Of a stretch of 54,952 nucleotides of DNA, positions 32,546-42,000 are shown one piece after another. The translations under genes and the position numbers were made by a program. The stretch comes from Planctomycetales bacterium (GTDB taxonomy: Bacteria > Planctomycetota > Planctomycetia > Pirellulales > Thermoguttaceae). The stretch spans positions 1 through 54,952 of the forward strand of contig SKOZ01000030.1 in assembly GCA_007119795.1 (NCBI GenBank). The letters run 5' to 3'. Below the pieces are notes generated by a model that did not search any database, had not been told where the DNA came from, and saw only the letters and a list, made by a program, of their open reading frames with translations. Numbering within the stretch: position 1 is the stretch's first letter; every line of letters begins with the position of its first letter.

Positions 32546-35485
32546 ATGATCGAGCTACCATCCAGGGGAACGCTTGCAGGCGCGGCGCGCACTGCGGCCG
32601 AGAAGATTCTCAACCCTGCATCGCTGGGGCTCTACGGCGGTGTGGTCGCGGATCGCCCCGTGCTGGTGATCCTGGCCGCGGGCAAGGGAACCCGCTTCGG
32701 GCAGTCGCCGAAGTGCGCGCAGCCGGTCTGTGGCGTGCCCTTGGCGCGGCACTCGATCGATCACTTCCGTAACTTCTCCGCCGGTCCGGTGATCTGCCTG
32801 GTCGGCTACCGCCACGCGGAGGTGGCAGCCGCCCTGGGCGACGACAACATCTATGTGCTCTCCGACCAGCCCGCGGGGGGTACGGCCTTTGCCGCCTACG
32901 AGGCTTACAGCGTGGCGGCGCTCGCCGAGGTCAACCCGCTCTTGATCGTCACCATGGGCGACCGCGTCGTCAGCAAGACCGTCTTCCGCAGGCTCTTCGA
33001 AACGCACACTCTCGGCCCGCGTGAGGCCGACCTGACGTTGCTCACCGCCCTTTATGAGCCGCCGCGGAACCGCGGCAAAGGCCGCGTGGTCCGCGACGGC
33101 GGCCGCCGCGTGCTCAGGATCGTCGAGCAGCGCGACATCGACACCATGGCCGACCCCGCGGCCCGGTCGGCCCTCCTCGACGTCACCGAGGGAAACTGCC
33201 CCCTCTACGCCGTCCGCGCTGCGACGCTGCACCGTTACCTGGGCAACGTAACCAACAACAACGCCCAGGGGCAGTTCTACCTGACCGACGTCGTGGAGGC
33301 CATCAGCGGCGACGGTGGTGAGATCCGCACCGTCACCACCACGCCCGCCGAACCCGACTACGACCTCCTCGTCTCCGACGTCACCCGCCCGATGGATCTG
33401 GCGCTTCTGGAGGGGCTCCTCGCTTCGGCGCGATTCGCCCCCGCCGCCCCGGCGGCCGACGTGGGGGCGGCCGCGGCGGCGATTCTGGCCCATCGTCCCC
33501 CGGGCCAGGCGGCCGCCATTGCGGCGCAGCTCGAGGAGCTCCTGGCTGCTGCGGAGAGGGAGCAGCTCGGCTTTCGCAAGGACCAGCCGGTAGGTATCGG
33601 TGTGGCCGGGGGCCGTATCCGCATCGCCTTCATGCACCCCGACATGGGGCGGTTCTTCGGTCCGGCGTGGCAGATGCCCATCGGCGCCTGCGACGCCGCA
33701 GGCCGCGAGCAGATCGTGATTCTTGTGCAGGGTTCCGACGACGGCAATATCCACCTCTTTCCGACCGATCCCCTCTTCCGCGAGAAGCTCAATGCCCTGC
33801 CCGCCGACGACGAGACCATGTTCCCCGGCGAGGAAGTCGCCGACTGGTACAGCTACGAGGGCTTCGGCACGCGGATGGCGGAACACCTGCTCCTCTCGCT
33901 GGGGTATTTCACAGAAGAGGAGATCGAAGCCCGCCGCAGCCGCGGGCAGCCGCTGCCTCCCTCGGCGCTCTGGCTGGCCAGCAGTATGCGGCGGCCCTTC
34001 TCGCTGATCGGTAACGCCATCGCCTCGATGCGGACGCTGCGCGCCGGGAATCTGGGAGCCCGCGTGCAGACCTACCTGGGCCGCGAAGGCTTCCGTGGCC
34101 TGAGAGTGATGTCGACGGGAAGCATTCCCCAGGGAGGCTTCTCGAGCTCTTCGGCGGTGACCGTGGCCGTCAAGAACGCCATCAACGCCCTCTTCGAGCT
34201 GGGAATTGCGCCCGATATGCTCGTACACCTCGCCTGCCAGGCGGAATACGGCACCGGGGTCCGCGCCGGGGCTCTGGACCAGGCCACCGAGCAGAAGGGC
34301 CGCGCCGGGCAGGGAACGTTGATCTCGTCGAATCCCCGCGAAAACTACCGCGTGCTGGGAACCTACCCCGTACCGGCCGATCGTTTCCACGTCCTCTTCG
34401 CCTACAGTGTCGACCGCGACCGCGTGGCCTGGGAGTGGTCGGCCGGGATGTACGCCGCCTCCAGCGCCCCAGGCCGGCTGACCGCTGCCGAAATGCGGAA
34501 AATGACCGGCAAGGCGGCCGAGCTGGCAGCCATCCTCACGCGACTATCCCTCGACCGCGACTTCTTCCAACTCGTCGAGGAGGACTATCTCGACCGGGGA
34601 ACCCTCGCCCCCTCTACGCTCCGCGCCGTCTGCAACCTGCTCCTGGCGCTGCCCTTGCATGCCTCCCAGCAGGAGCTGCGCCGCTGCCTGGCCGTCCACC
34701 GCCCCTGGTATATCGAGCAGCTCATCGAGGTGCAGAAGCTTTCCGCGACGGCTGCCTCGGAGCGGACCGACGCTACCTTCGAGGCCCTCTTGGCGGGCTG
34801 GCGGGATCCGGCCCTGAAACGGACCGGCCGCGACGGGCGGGTCGTCGAGGAGTTCGGGGCGCCGCTGCGGGCCATGGTCGGCTATCTCTTCGCCGAGGTG
34901 GCCAAGAACTTCCATCTCATCCACCATCCCGAGCAGTGGATCGAAGGGGTTACTCGTTCGCAAGACGGTGACCGCTGCCTGAATATCGCCGCCGACCGGC
35001 TCCCCGACCGTACCGCCATGCTCGGCGAGCTGCCCTGGGAAAAGGGCTATGCCGGTCCGTCGCTCATGCAGCGGTGGTTGGCACACTGCGGCGCCACGCC
35101 CTTCGATTACAACCGCGGCCTGGAGGACGAAACACTGGCCGCCGCCGATCTCCCACCGCTCGAGGCGGTGCCGGGCACGAACTTCTTCCGCGGGCTGGCG
35201 CTCATCGATCTGGCCGAGGCCATGCTCAAGCGGGCCTTCGGCGACCAGGCGGTGGCGGTCCGCGTGAACGCCGCCGGCCAGGGCGACTTCTTCCAGGTCC
35301 ACGTCGATACCGCGTTGGCCGCCGTCGAGGAAGTCAAAGGCTTCATCCGCACGGCGATCTACCGCCGCTTCGGACTCAAGCCCCGGGAGGAGTTCGTCGA
35401 GCCGCACCCGGGCGGCGGCGCCGCCGGCGTCCGCCTGAGCCGCTTTGACCATCTCGGCGAACTGATCCGCCGACTGCGGGCGTAA
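32546..35485 (+). CDS. Fused sugar nucleotidyltransferase and GHMP sugar kinase
   Basis: This encodes 979 residues from ATG 32546 (GGAG at 32536-32539). Residues about 35-290 are a GlmU/NTP_transferase-like domain: VLVILAAGKGTRFGQSPK, GGTAFAAYEAY, IVTMGDRVV and TNNNAQGQFYLTDV. Residues about 480-975 are a GHMP kinase: an ATP-binding loop GSIPQGGFSSSSAVTVA, and a C-terminal G-Q-G-D-F-F-Q-V segment. The reverse domain pair exists in FKP (fucokinase/GDP-fucose pyrophosphorylase), so this is probably a salvage enzyme making an NDP-sugar from a free sugar. The sugar and nucleotide are not known. The stop codon is supplied by an inserted element (see 35482). Confidence 0.75.
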   Translation: MIELPSRGTLAGAARTAAEKILNPASLGLYGGVVADRPVLVILAAGKGTRFGQSPKCAQPVCGVPLARHSIDHFRNFSAGPVICLVGYRHAEVAAALGDDNIYVLSDQPAGGTAFAAYEAYSVAALAEVNPLLIVTMGDRVVSKTVFRRLFETHTLGPREADLTLLTALYEPPRNRGKGRVVRDGGRRVLRIVEQRDIDTMADPAARSALLDVTEGNCPLYAVRAATLHRYLGNVTNNNAQGQFYLTDVVEAISGDGGEIRTVTTTPAEPDYDLLVSDVTRPMDLALLEGLLASARFAPAAPAADVGAAAAAILAHRPPGQAAAIAAQLEELLAAAEREQLGFRKDQPVGIGVAGGRIRIAFMHPDMGRFFGPAWQMPIGACDAAGREQIVILVQGSDDGNIHLFPTDPLFREKLNALPADDETMFPGEEVADWYSYEGFGTRMAEHLLLSLGYFTEEEIEARRSRGQPLPPSALWLASSMRRPFSLIGNAIASMRTLRAGNLGARVQTYLGREGFRGLRVMSTGSIPQGGFSSSSAVTVAVKNAINALFELGIAPDMLVHLACQAEYGTGVRAGALDQATEQKGRAGQGTLISSNPRENYRVLGTYPVPADRFHVLFAYSVDRDRVAWEWSAGMYAASSAPGRLTAAEMRKMTGKAAELAAILTRLSLDRDFFQLVEEDYLDRGTLAPSTLRAVCNLLLALPLHASQQELRRCLAVHRPWYIEQLIEVQKLSATAASERTDATFEALLAGWRDPALKRTGRDGRVVEEFGAPLRAMVGYLFAEVAKNFHLIHHPEQWIEGVTRSQDGDRCLNIAADRLPDRTAMLGELPWEKGYAGPSLMQRWLAHCGATPFDYNRGLEDETLAAADLPPLEAVPGTNFFRGLALIDLAEAMLKRAFGDQAVAVRVNAAGQGDFFQVHVDTALAAVEEVKGFIRTAIYRRFGLKPREEFVEPHPGGGAAGVRLSRFDHLGELIRRLRA

Positions 35486-35640
35486 CCGTTCACGGGGGAC
35501 TGTCCCGATTTTCGCGGCCGCAAACGGTATTCCGCATGGATGACGCGATTCGGCCGCGAAAATGGGACTGTTCCCTTCGGCCGGCGCGGGTCTGTTGACC
35601 GGCAAATGAACCAGTCCCCGGCCGGCCCGTGAACGGTTAC
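35482..35640 (+). mobile_element. MITE-like element, copy 1 (159 bp)
   Basis: The ends are perfect 15-bp inverted repeats GTAACCGTTCACGGG. Inside are GGGACTGTCCC-like motifs and GCGGCCG boxes. An 8-bp direct repeat CTGCGGGC flanks it (35474-35481 and 35641-35648), as left by transposition. The first bases, GTAA, supply the stop codon of the upstream gene. It carries no ORF, so a transposase must act from elsewhere. Copy 2 is at 36987 in opposite orientation. Confidence 0.85.
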
Positions 35641-35648
35641 CTGCGGGC

Positions 35649-35795
35649 TTAACCACCCTTGCGCTCGGAGCGGTTGGGTGAGCGACGCCGGGTGACGGGG
35701 CGAATTCTGCCCAACTTCTTTTGCAGATGGCCGAACTTGGTAGCCGGCTTCCGCGGCATGCGGCGAGAGCGGTCCGTCGAATTGCCTTTGCCCAT
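35649..35795 (-). CDS. 48-aa basic protein, possible ribosome-associated
   Basis: This encodes 48 residues from the ATG at 35795-35793 (AAAGG upstream). The start MGKGNSTDRS is followed by PRKPATKFGHLQKKLGRIRP, then VTRRRSPNRSERKGG. Eighteen of 48 residues are Arg or Lys. The MGKG start and composition recall small ribosomal proteins such as bTHX, but the match is not strong; other small RNA-binding proteins are possible. Its stop TTA (35649-35651) lies directly next to the target duplication of the mobile element, so its 3' end was preserved by the insertion. Confidence 0.6.
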   Translation of the reverse strand: MGKGNSTDRSRRMPRKPATKFGHLQKKLGRIRPVTRRRSPNRSERKGG

Positions 35796-35847
35796 CGTCC
35801 GGCCTTTCTACGTCGTTCGACCCCTGCGGCGACCTCCCAGGGGTATT

Positions 35848-36813
35848 CTACCGCAATGAGGCGGAGGGGTGGCGGTCGGCGACCTCCCAGGCGAGGCCCA
35901 GGAAGGCCAGGAGACGAATGACGGAGTAGGTGACGTCGACCTCCCACCAGCGGTGACCGGCGCAGGCGAGGCGGGGGAAGGCATGGTGGTTGTTGTGCCA
36001 GCCTTCGCCGTAGGTCAGCAGAGCGACCAGCCAGTTGTTACGGCTGTCGTCGCGTGTCTCGTAGTTGCGGTAGCCCCAGCAGTGGCTGGCGGAGTTGACT
36101 AGCCAGGTGGCGTGCAGCACGTAAACCAGCCGCAGGAAGAGCCCCCACACGAGCCAGGAGAGCCCCAGGGGCGTTCCGCCCACGGCCCACCCGGCGGTGA
36201 AGAGGCCTGCGCCCAGCAGGATGTTCCAAAAAAGGAAAGTGCGGTCGAGAAAGCGGAGGACGGGATCCTTGACCAGGTCGGGTGCCCAGCGGCGGTGATA
36301 GCGGGCGAGCTCCGCGGCCCCCATCTCGGGGAAGACCCAGAGAACGTGGCTCCACCAGAAGCCGTCGCGAGGCGAGTGGGGGTCGCCCTCGCTGTCGCTG
36401 TGGGCGTGGTGCTTGCGGTGGTTGGCCGTCCAGTGGATGACCGAGCCCTGTCCGGCGAGCGAACCGGTGAGGGCAATGACCCAGCGGAGCGGACGGTAGG
36501 TGGCGAAGCTCCGGTGAGTGAAGAGGCGGTGGTAGCCGAGGCAGATGCCGATCCCGCCGCTGAGCCACCCGAGAAAGAGGAGGAGGAGCAGCCCCGACCA
36601 ACTGAAGGTCCAGGGAGCAGCCAGGGCCCCGGCGTGCAACAGCCCGATCCAAAACACCGTGGCCCAACCAAGGCGAAGCGGCGGAGCATCGGACGGCCCA
36701 TCCCCACTTCGGGAGGGCCTGTCTGCCGGGCCGGGTGCGCCCGCGGTGGAGCGGGCGCTGGCGGGCGGACTCATCGGGCGGCCGAGCTTGGCGGGTGTTT
36801 CCGTATCGAGCAT
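35848..36813 (-). CDS. Acyl-CoA (delta-9 type) fatty acid desaturase
   Basis: This encodes 321 residues from ATG 36813 (GGAAGG seven bases upstream); an in-frame start at 36885 is unlikely. Three histidine boxes bind the di-iron centre: HRLFTH, HRKHH and HNNHH. Between them are four hydrophobic segments. These enzymes insert a cis double bond in saturated acyl chains at the membrane, with oxygen and an electron donor, and so adjust membrane fluidity. The gene and the small basic gene lie between two inverted copies of a MITE-like element. Confidence 0.92.
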   Translation of the reverse strand: MLDTETPAKLGRPMSPPASARSTAGAPGPADRPSRSGDGPSDAPPLRLGWATVFWIGLLHAGALAAPWTFSWSGLLLLLFLGWLSGGIGICLGYHRLFTHRSFATYRPLRWVIALTGSLAGQGSVIHWTANHRKHHAHSDSEGDPHSPRDGFWWSHVLWVFPEMGAAELARYHRRWAPDLVKDPVLRFLDRTFLFWNILLGAGLFTAGWAVGGTPLGLSWLVWGLFLRLVYVLHATWLVNSASHCWGYRNYETRDDSRNNWLVALLTYGEGWHNNHHAFPRLACAGHRWWEVDVTYSVIRLLAFLGLAWEVADRHPSASLR

Positions 36814-36977
36814 GGCAAAACCTTCCACAGCGGTAAGCGAAGCAAAACCAGCAGGCGGACTAACAACGCCAACGAATGCTGGCATTATTAGGCGCCTTGG
36901 AAGAGATGATGGAAGGTATTACCGAGGAATTACCCACGTGCTCCAAGATTTACGGAGGTTTTACCTGCCGGCGGCCA
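36814..36977. other. Leader region of the desaturase gene
   Basis: No gene is seen. The sequence is less GC-rich than its surroundings, so the desaturase promoter is probably here, but I cannot point to a clear -35/-10 pair. Confidence 0.35.
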
Positions 36978-36986
36978 GCCGTCCCC

Positions 36987-37194
36987 GTAACCGTTCACGG
37001 GCCGGCCGGGAACTGGTCCATTTTTCAGCCAACAGGCCCTATCTTGAGCGGCCGACGATGCGCAGAAAATGGACCTGTCCCCTTACCGCCTGCCGGCCGA
37101 AGGGGACAGTCCCATTTTGCGGCCGAGTAGCGTTATCCACGAGGAATACGCTCTATGGCCGCGAGAACTTCGACAGTTCCCCGTGAACGGTTAC
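36987..37194 (-). mobile_element. MITE-like element, copy 2 (208 bp, inverted)
   Basis: It has the same 15-bp terminal inverted repeats as copy 1. Read on the minus strand it matches copy 1: the GGGGAACTGTC start, CGGCCGC, AAAATGGGACTGTCC, CTTCGGCCGGC, and the ACTGG...CCGGCCGGCCCGTGAACGG end. A 9-bp direct repeat GCCGTCCCC flanks it exactly (36978-36986 and 37195-37203). It lies 21 bp after the stop of the oxidoreductase gene. It carries extra internal sequence of about 49 bp compared with copy 1. Confidence 0.85.
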
Positions 37195-37215
37195 GCCGTC
37201 CCCTCACGGCTCGCT

Positions 37216-38664
37216 TCAGGCGACCTCGGGAACGACGAAGGGCTCGCGGTACTCGCGGCGCAGGAAACCGTTGGCGGCCTGGGCATGGTCGCCGACGAAG
37301 CGCTCCGTGTCGGGGTCGATCTCCAGTAGCGGCGTGAAGCGAATGGCATCGCTCTCGATGTCGATGCCGTGCGCAGCCAGATGCTCTTCCATCTCCGTCA
37401 GCAGCCGGTCCCAGAGCCCGAAATCGTCCGGGACTTGCTCGGCGCGGGCGCGCGAAAAGCGGTCGCCGGCGCGGACCATGATGTTCGCCACGTGGCACCA
37501 GCTTGTCGTGTCGCTGCCGATGCGGATGGGGGAATTCAACAGCGAAGCGTCGCGCTGGCGGAGGGCTTCGATGAAGTTCTGCTGATGGATCTGCTCGCCC
37601 CCGTTGCCGGAGAAGCGGCGAATCTCCTCGCCGTCGGCGTCGAAGGCCACCGCCCGGCCGCGCTGGCCCTCGAGGCGGCCGCCCTCGCAGTAGGCGATGT
37701 GGCCGCTCCCGGGGCCGGGGTGGGGAGCGGGGCGATTCGACCCGGGCTCGGCGGGGAGATTGGAAAGCCCGATGACCACAGGGATCGTGCCGGTGTCGAA
37801 GAAGACGAAGTGGACGTTCGGTGTCTGGCCGGCGTCGTCGAAGACCACGCGGCCGCCGCCGCCGCAAATCCGCCGCGGAAGCACGGGCTCGTCCAGAAGG
37901 ATGTTCATTCGCAAGTCGTCCAGGACGTGGACTCCCCAGTTGCCCATCTCACCGGTGCCGGTATTCCAGTCCCAGTGCCAGTCGTACTGGAGGTTGTCGC
38001 GGAAAATGGGCTCGTCCTGGGCCGGACCCAACCAGAGGTCGTAGTCGATGTGGTCCGGGATCGGCAACGGCGTGTCGCGCCGGCCGATGGACGGGCGGAT
38101 GCCGTAGCGGTTGACGCGGGCCAAACGGATTGCACCGAGGGCCTTCTCCTCGTGCAGGAACTCGCGGATCTCGGCCTGCATGGGGTCGGAGCGCTGCTGC
38201 GTGCCGTGCTGGCAGATTCTCCCCGACTGCTCCACCGCCGCCACCGCCTGGCGCCCTTCCCAGTGGTTGTGGGACATGGGCTTCTCGCAGTACACGTCCT
38301 TGCCGGCTTCGACGGACCAGATCGTCGCCAGGCTGTGCCAGTGGATGGAGCTGGCGATGACCACGGCGTCGATCTCCGGATCGTCGAGCATCTCCCGCAG
38401 ATCGATCCAGGTCTTGGCCTGCGGGAAGCGCTCGTGGGTGGAACGGACGCGGGAGGCATCGGAGTCGCACATACCGGCAACGCGGACGCCTTCGATATTG
38501 CTGAACTGGCGCATCAGTTGCCCGCCGCGGCCGCCGCAGCCGATGAATCCCAGCCGGATGGCATCGTTCGCACCGGCGGCCATGAGCGAGGATCGGGGGA
38601 CGGCAAGCGCGGCACCGGCAACCAGTCCGCTGCGCAGAAAATCGCGTCGTGTGGGTCGAGTCAT
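37216..38664 (-). CDS. Tat-exported Gfo/Idh/MocA-family oxidoreductase
   Basis: This encodes 482 residues with a twin-arginine signal (RRDFLRSGLVAGAALAVP). The Rossmann motif is IRLGFIGCGGRGGQLM, and the family motif with the catalytic Lys is VYCEKPMSHN. The WHWDWNTGTGEMGNWGVHVLDD segment is typical of the large planctomycete expansion of this family. Members oxidise or reduce sugars with tightly bound NAD(P). Export suggests action on sugars in the periplasm, with the cofactor bound before export. It stands alone. Confidence 0.87.
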   Translation of the reverse strand: MTRPTRRDFLRSGLVAGAALAVPRSSLMAAGANDAIRLGFIGCGGRGGQLMRQFSNIEGVRVAGMCDSDASRVRSTHERFPQAKTWIDLREMLDDPEIDAVVIASSIHWHSLATIWSVEAGKDVYCEKPMSHNHWEGRQAVAAVEQSGRICQHGTQQRSDPMQAEIREFLHEEKALGAIRLARVNRYGIRPSIGRRDTPLPIPDHIDYDLWLGPAQDEPIFRDNLQYDWHWDWNTGTGEMGNWGVHVLDDLRMNILLDEPVLPRRICGGGGRVVFDDAGQTPNVHFVFFDTGTIPVVIGLSNLPAEPGSNRPAPHPGPGSGHIAYCEGGRLEGQRGRAVAFDADGEEIRRFSGNGGEQIHQQNFIEALRQRDASLLNSPIRIGSDTTSWCHVANIMVRAGDRFSRARAEQVPDDFGLWDRLLTEMEEHLAAHGIDIESDAIRFTPLLEIDPDTERFVGDHAQAANGFLRREYREPFVVPEVA

Positions 38665-39023
38665 TGCAGTCTCCTCGATGGGAAGGGCGCTTCGGAGGGC
38701 TCCACATCACGCGCCGGCACGAGTCCGCTGTAGGACGCTGCCCGCGGGCGCATATTAAGCATATTCTACTGCGCCGGCACGGTCACAAGACCGGGTTTAC
38801 CAGATCGGCACCTCCATGCCAAGACGCGCCCCCTCTAGGGCAGGGGTGGCCGCGCCCGCAATGGCGCTTTGCCGAGGCGGCGGCTGCGAAGCGAGGCAGG
38901 AGAAGGTATCCTTCGTGCCATTGACTGCGTCCACCACGGACAGCAGAATCGAGGCGTCTGCCCGCAGTGGCGGTCTCGCCGCGTCGCCTGGAGCCGCGGC
39001 CCCGCCCGGAAGGAGAAATGCCG
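38665..39023. other. Intergenic stretch with a possible repeat remnant
   Basis: The part 38770-38980 is GC-rich and has open frames on both strands, with a minus-strand peptide ending in ALEGARLGMEVPIW. The peptide has no domain resemblance and the region reads like a dispersed non-coding repeat. No promoter is obvious before the next gene, which has AGGAG at 39011-39015. Confidence 0.35.
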
Positions 39024-42000
39024 ATGCCTCCCACCCCTCGAGTCTTCGCCCGCGCATCTGCGGCGATCGTCTTGTCGTTCGGATTCGCCGCGTTGGCCCC
39101 CGCGGAGCAGCCGTTCGCGTGGCAGCAGCCGTATGCCGGCGTCCTCGCGACCGGCGACTTGGAATATGCCCCGGAGCCGTTCGAATTCCGCGCCGGCGCC
39201 ACGGTGCGGTACATCGACTTCGCCGAAGGAGACGACAATCACCCCGGCACGCGGGAGCAACCCTGGAAGCGTCATCCCTGGGATCCCCAAGCCCGCGGGC
39301 GGGCGGCGCAGTCGCGGGGACCGGCGACGTACGTCTTCAAGGGCGGCGTCGCCTATCGCGGCGTGTTGCGCCCCGGCGACGACCGCGGCACGGCGGAGGA
39401 GCCGATCCGCCTCACCCGCGATCCGGCCTGGGGCGACGGCGAGGCCCGCATCTACGCCTCGGAAGTGGTGGAGGGCTGGCAACGGCAGGCACACCAAGGC
39501 ATCGAACAGGACCGCGAGCGGGTCTGGATGGCCGAGGTGGACTTCCTCCCCCGCACCCTCTGGATGGTGGGCGGGGACGGAGAGATCACGCGTCTGATCT
39601 TGGCCCGCTGGCCCAACTGGCAGGAGTCGGACCCCAACGACGTCCTGCGCGAGTGGCCTACCTGGGAGAACCCGCAGTGGTGGCTGGAGAACAGCCGCTT
39701 TCACCGCATGGAGGTCGACGGCCGCGACCGGCACCTGGGCATCGACACGGAGAACCTCACCCGCCCGGCCCAGGACTACGTGGGCGCGACCGTCTGGAGC
39801 GAGTGGGGTATCGTCATGGGCACGCCCTATCCCGCCGTGGTGGAGGCATTCGACGAGGAGCAGCGCGCCGTCGCCTTCCGCGGCCCCTGGACCTACGAGA
39901 TGAGCGAAGTCATCGCCCGCGGCAACCGCTACCACCTGGAGAACATGCCGTGGATGCTCGATGAACCGGGCGAGTTCTGGGTGGAGCGGGTAGCCGAAGA
40001 CCGCGCCCGCATCTTCCTTCGCCTCCCCGAAGACCGCGACCCCAACACCGTTACCGTCGAGGCGGGACGCCACTACAACATCATCGATGCCCAGCAGCTC
40101 CACCACGTGGACGTCGCCGGCCTCACCTTCCGCTTCTCCAACGTCCACTGGATGTACAACCACCCCGCCTGGGCCCACCCCGACCTGCGCGCGGCCGTGG
40201 TGCGCCTCAACGGCTCCGGCGAGGGCATCACCATCCGCAACTGCGTCTTCGAGCACGTCAACCAGCCGGTGCGTATCAACGTGGGCGGCATCGAGCACCG
40301 CATCGGCGCGGTCCGCATCCACGACAACGCCGTCCGCCGCACGGAGCACGGCGCCGTGGTCGCCGCCGCCAGCTTCGGCCGGGAGGGATACGGCCCGCTC
40401 GAATCGGTGGAGCTGCTGCGCAACGACCTCTACCACATCGGTTGGCGAGCCCTCAGCGGCGAGCACGGCCATGCCGTGGACATCCGCTTCCCCACCACCT
40501 CCCACGTGGCCGGCAACTTCCTGTACCGCATCGGCGGCTGGGGGATCTCCGTCCAGGGCGGGAAGCCCTCGCACAGCGATCCGCGTCCCTATGGCGTCCC
40601 GCTCAGCCGGCACCTGATCCACCACAACCGCGTGGAAGACGTCCTCCTGAAGAGCAACGACTGGGGCGGCATCGAGGTCTGGCAGGGAGGCCCCTTCTAC
40701 GTGTTCAACAACGTGGTCTTCAACCCCGTGGCCTTCAAGCACTGGACCTGGCGCGAGGGCAACCCCGACAACATCGGCAGCTTCGGCCACGCCTACTACC
40801 TCGACGCCGGCTTCAAGACCTATCTGTTCAACAACATCGCCGCCGGCCGCAACAACGAGCTGGGCACGCGCTCCGTGAACACCACCGCGCTGCAGAACAT
40901 CTACAGCTTCGAGAACTGGTTCTTCAACAACACCTTCTACAAGTTTGCCGAGATGACGCGCCAGCAGGCCCCCGCCGCGGGACGCTTCCGATACCTCGGC
41001 AACGTGATCGAGGACGTCACGCGCCTGGTCTTCCGCCACACCGATCCGGCCGACGTAGCGCCCGATCCCAACGCCGCCCACTTCACCGACGGGGGCGAGT
41101 ATGCCTACCACACGCTGGCCTATGCCGGCAACGTCTTCCACGACATCCGCAGCCGCTTCGGCGCCTTCGAGGAGACCGGCGCCGTGCATGGGGAAGCCGG
41201 CACCTTCGCCGAGGCCGTCCGCCGGCTCGATGCCCAGGCAGCCGATGTCGGCACGGTCGCCGAGCAGCCGCCGCTCCGCGACCCGGCTGGGCGCGACTTC
41301 CGCCCCCGCCCCGGCGGCCCCGCCACGGAGCAGGACGTGATCGCCTTCGTCCCCTGGTCGCTTTATGCGCCGGTCGGCGAATGGCAGTTCACCCGCAACC
41401 ACGCCAACCCCGCCGAGATCATCGACGAGCACTGGCACATGACGCCCCTCTACCGCCAGCGCGAGCGGTACCTCGATACACCGCGCTATCCGCTGACGGG
41501 GGTGAACGTCACCGCGGAGCGCTTCGTCCCCGGCGCGCTGGCCAACTGGACCGGCGGTTCGGCGCTCCGCCTGGACGGCAGCACGCAGTACCTGGTGCTG
41601 CCCCAGTCGGAGCTGCAAGCACGGCCGGAACCGATCCCCAGGCGTACCGAGCCGACGGAGATCGGCAACGTGGAGCTCCCGGACCGGATCCTCCCGGAAC
41701 AGCCCTTCGAGGTCACGGTCCGGCTCGCCCGGCCACTGGGCGACGAGCGGTTGGAGATGCACGTCCATTGGATGCGCGAACAATCCTGGGGCGGGTTCAG
41801 CGAGCTCGCTGGCGCGGCCCAACCCGTTCCCGGCAGCCCCGATACCTACCGCTTCACCCCCACGGTGCCTCCGCATCAGGGGCTGCACCGCTATCAACTG
41901 CTGATCTTCCGCTCGCCGGACGGCAGCTTCGATCGCCAGACGCAACTTGTCCGCGTGGAGGCGCCGCCGGCCACCTTCACCCAAGCGCTCCGCCCCGGCG

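Noticed and set aside
35482..37194. Composite transposon carrying the desaturase
   Set aside because: Each element has its own different target duplication, so they inserted independently; no duplication encloses the whole segment.
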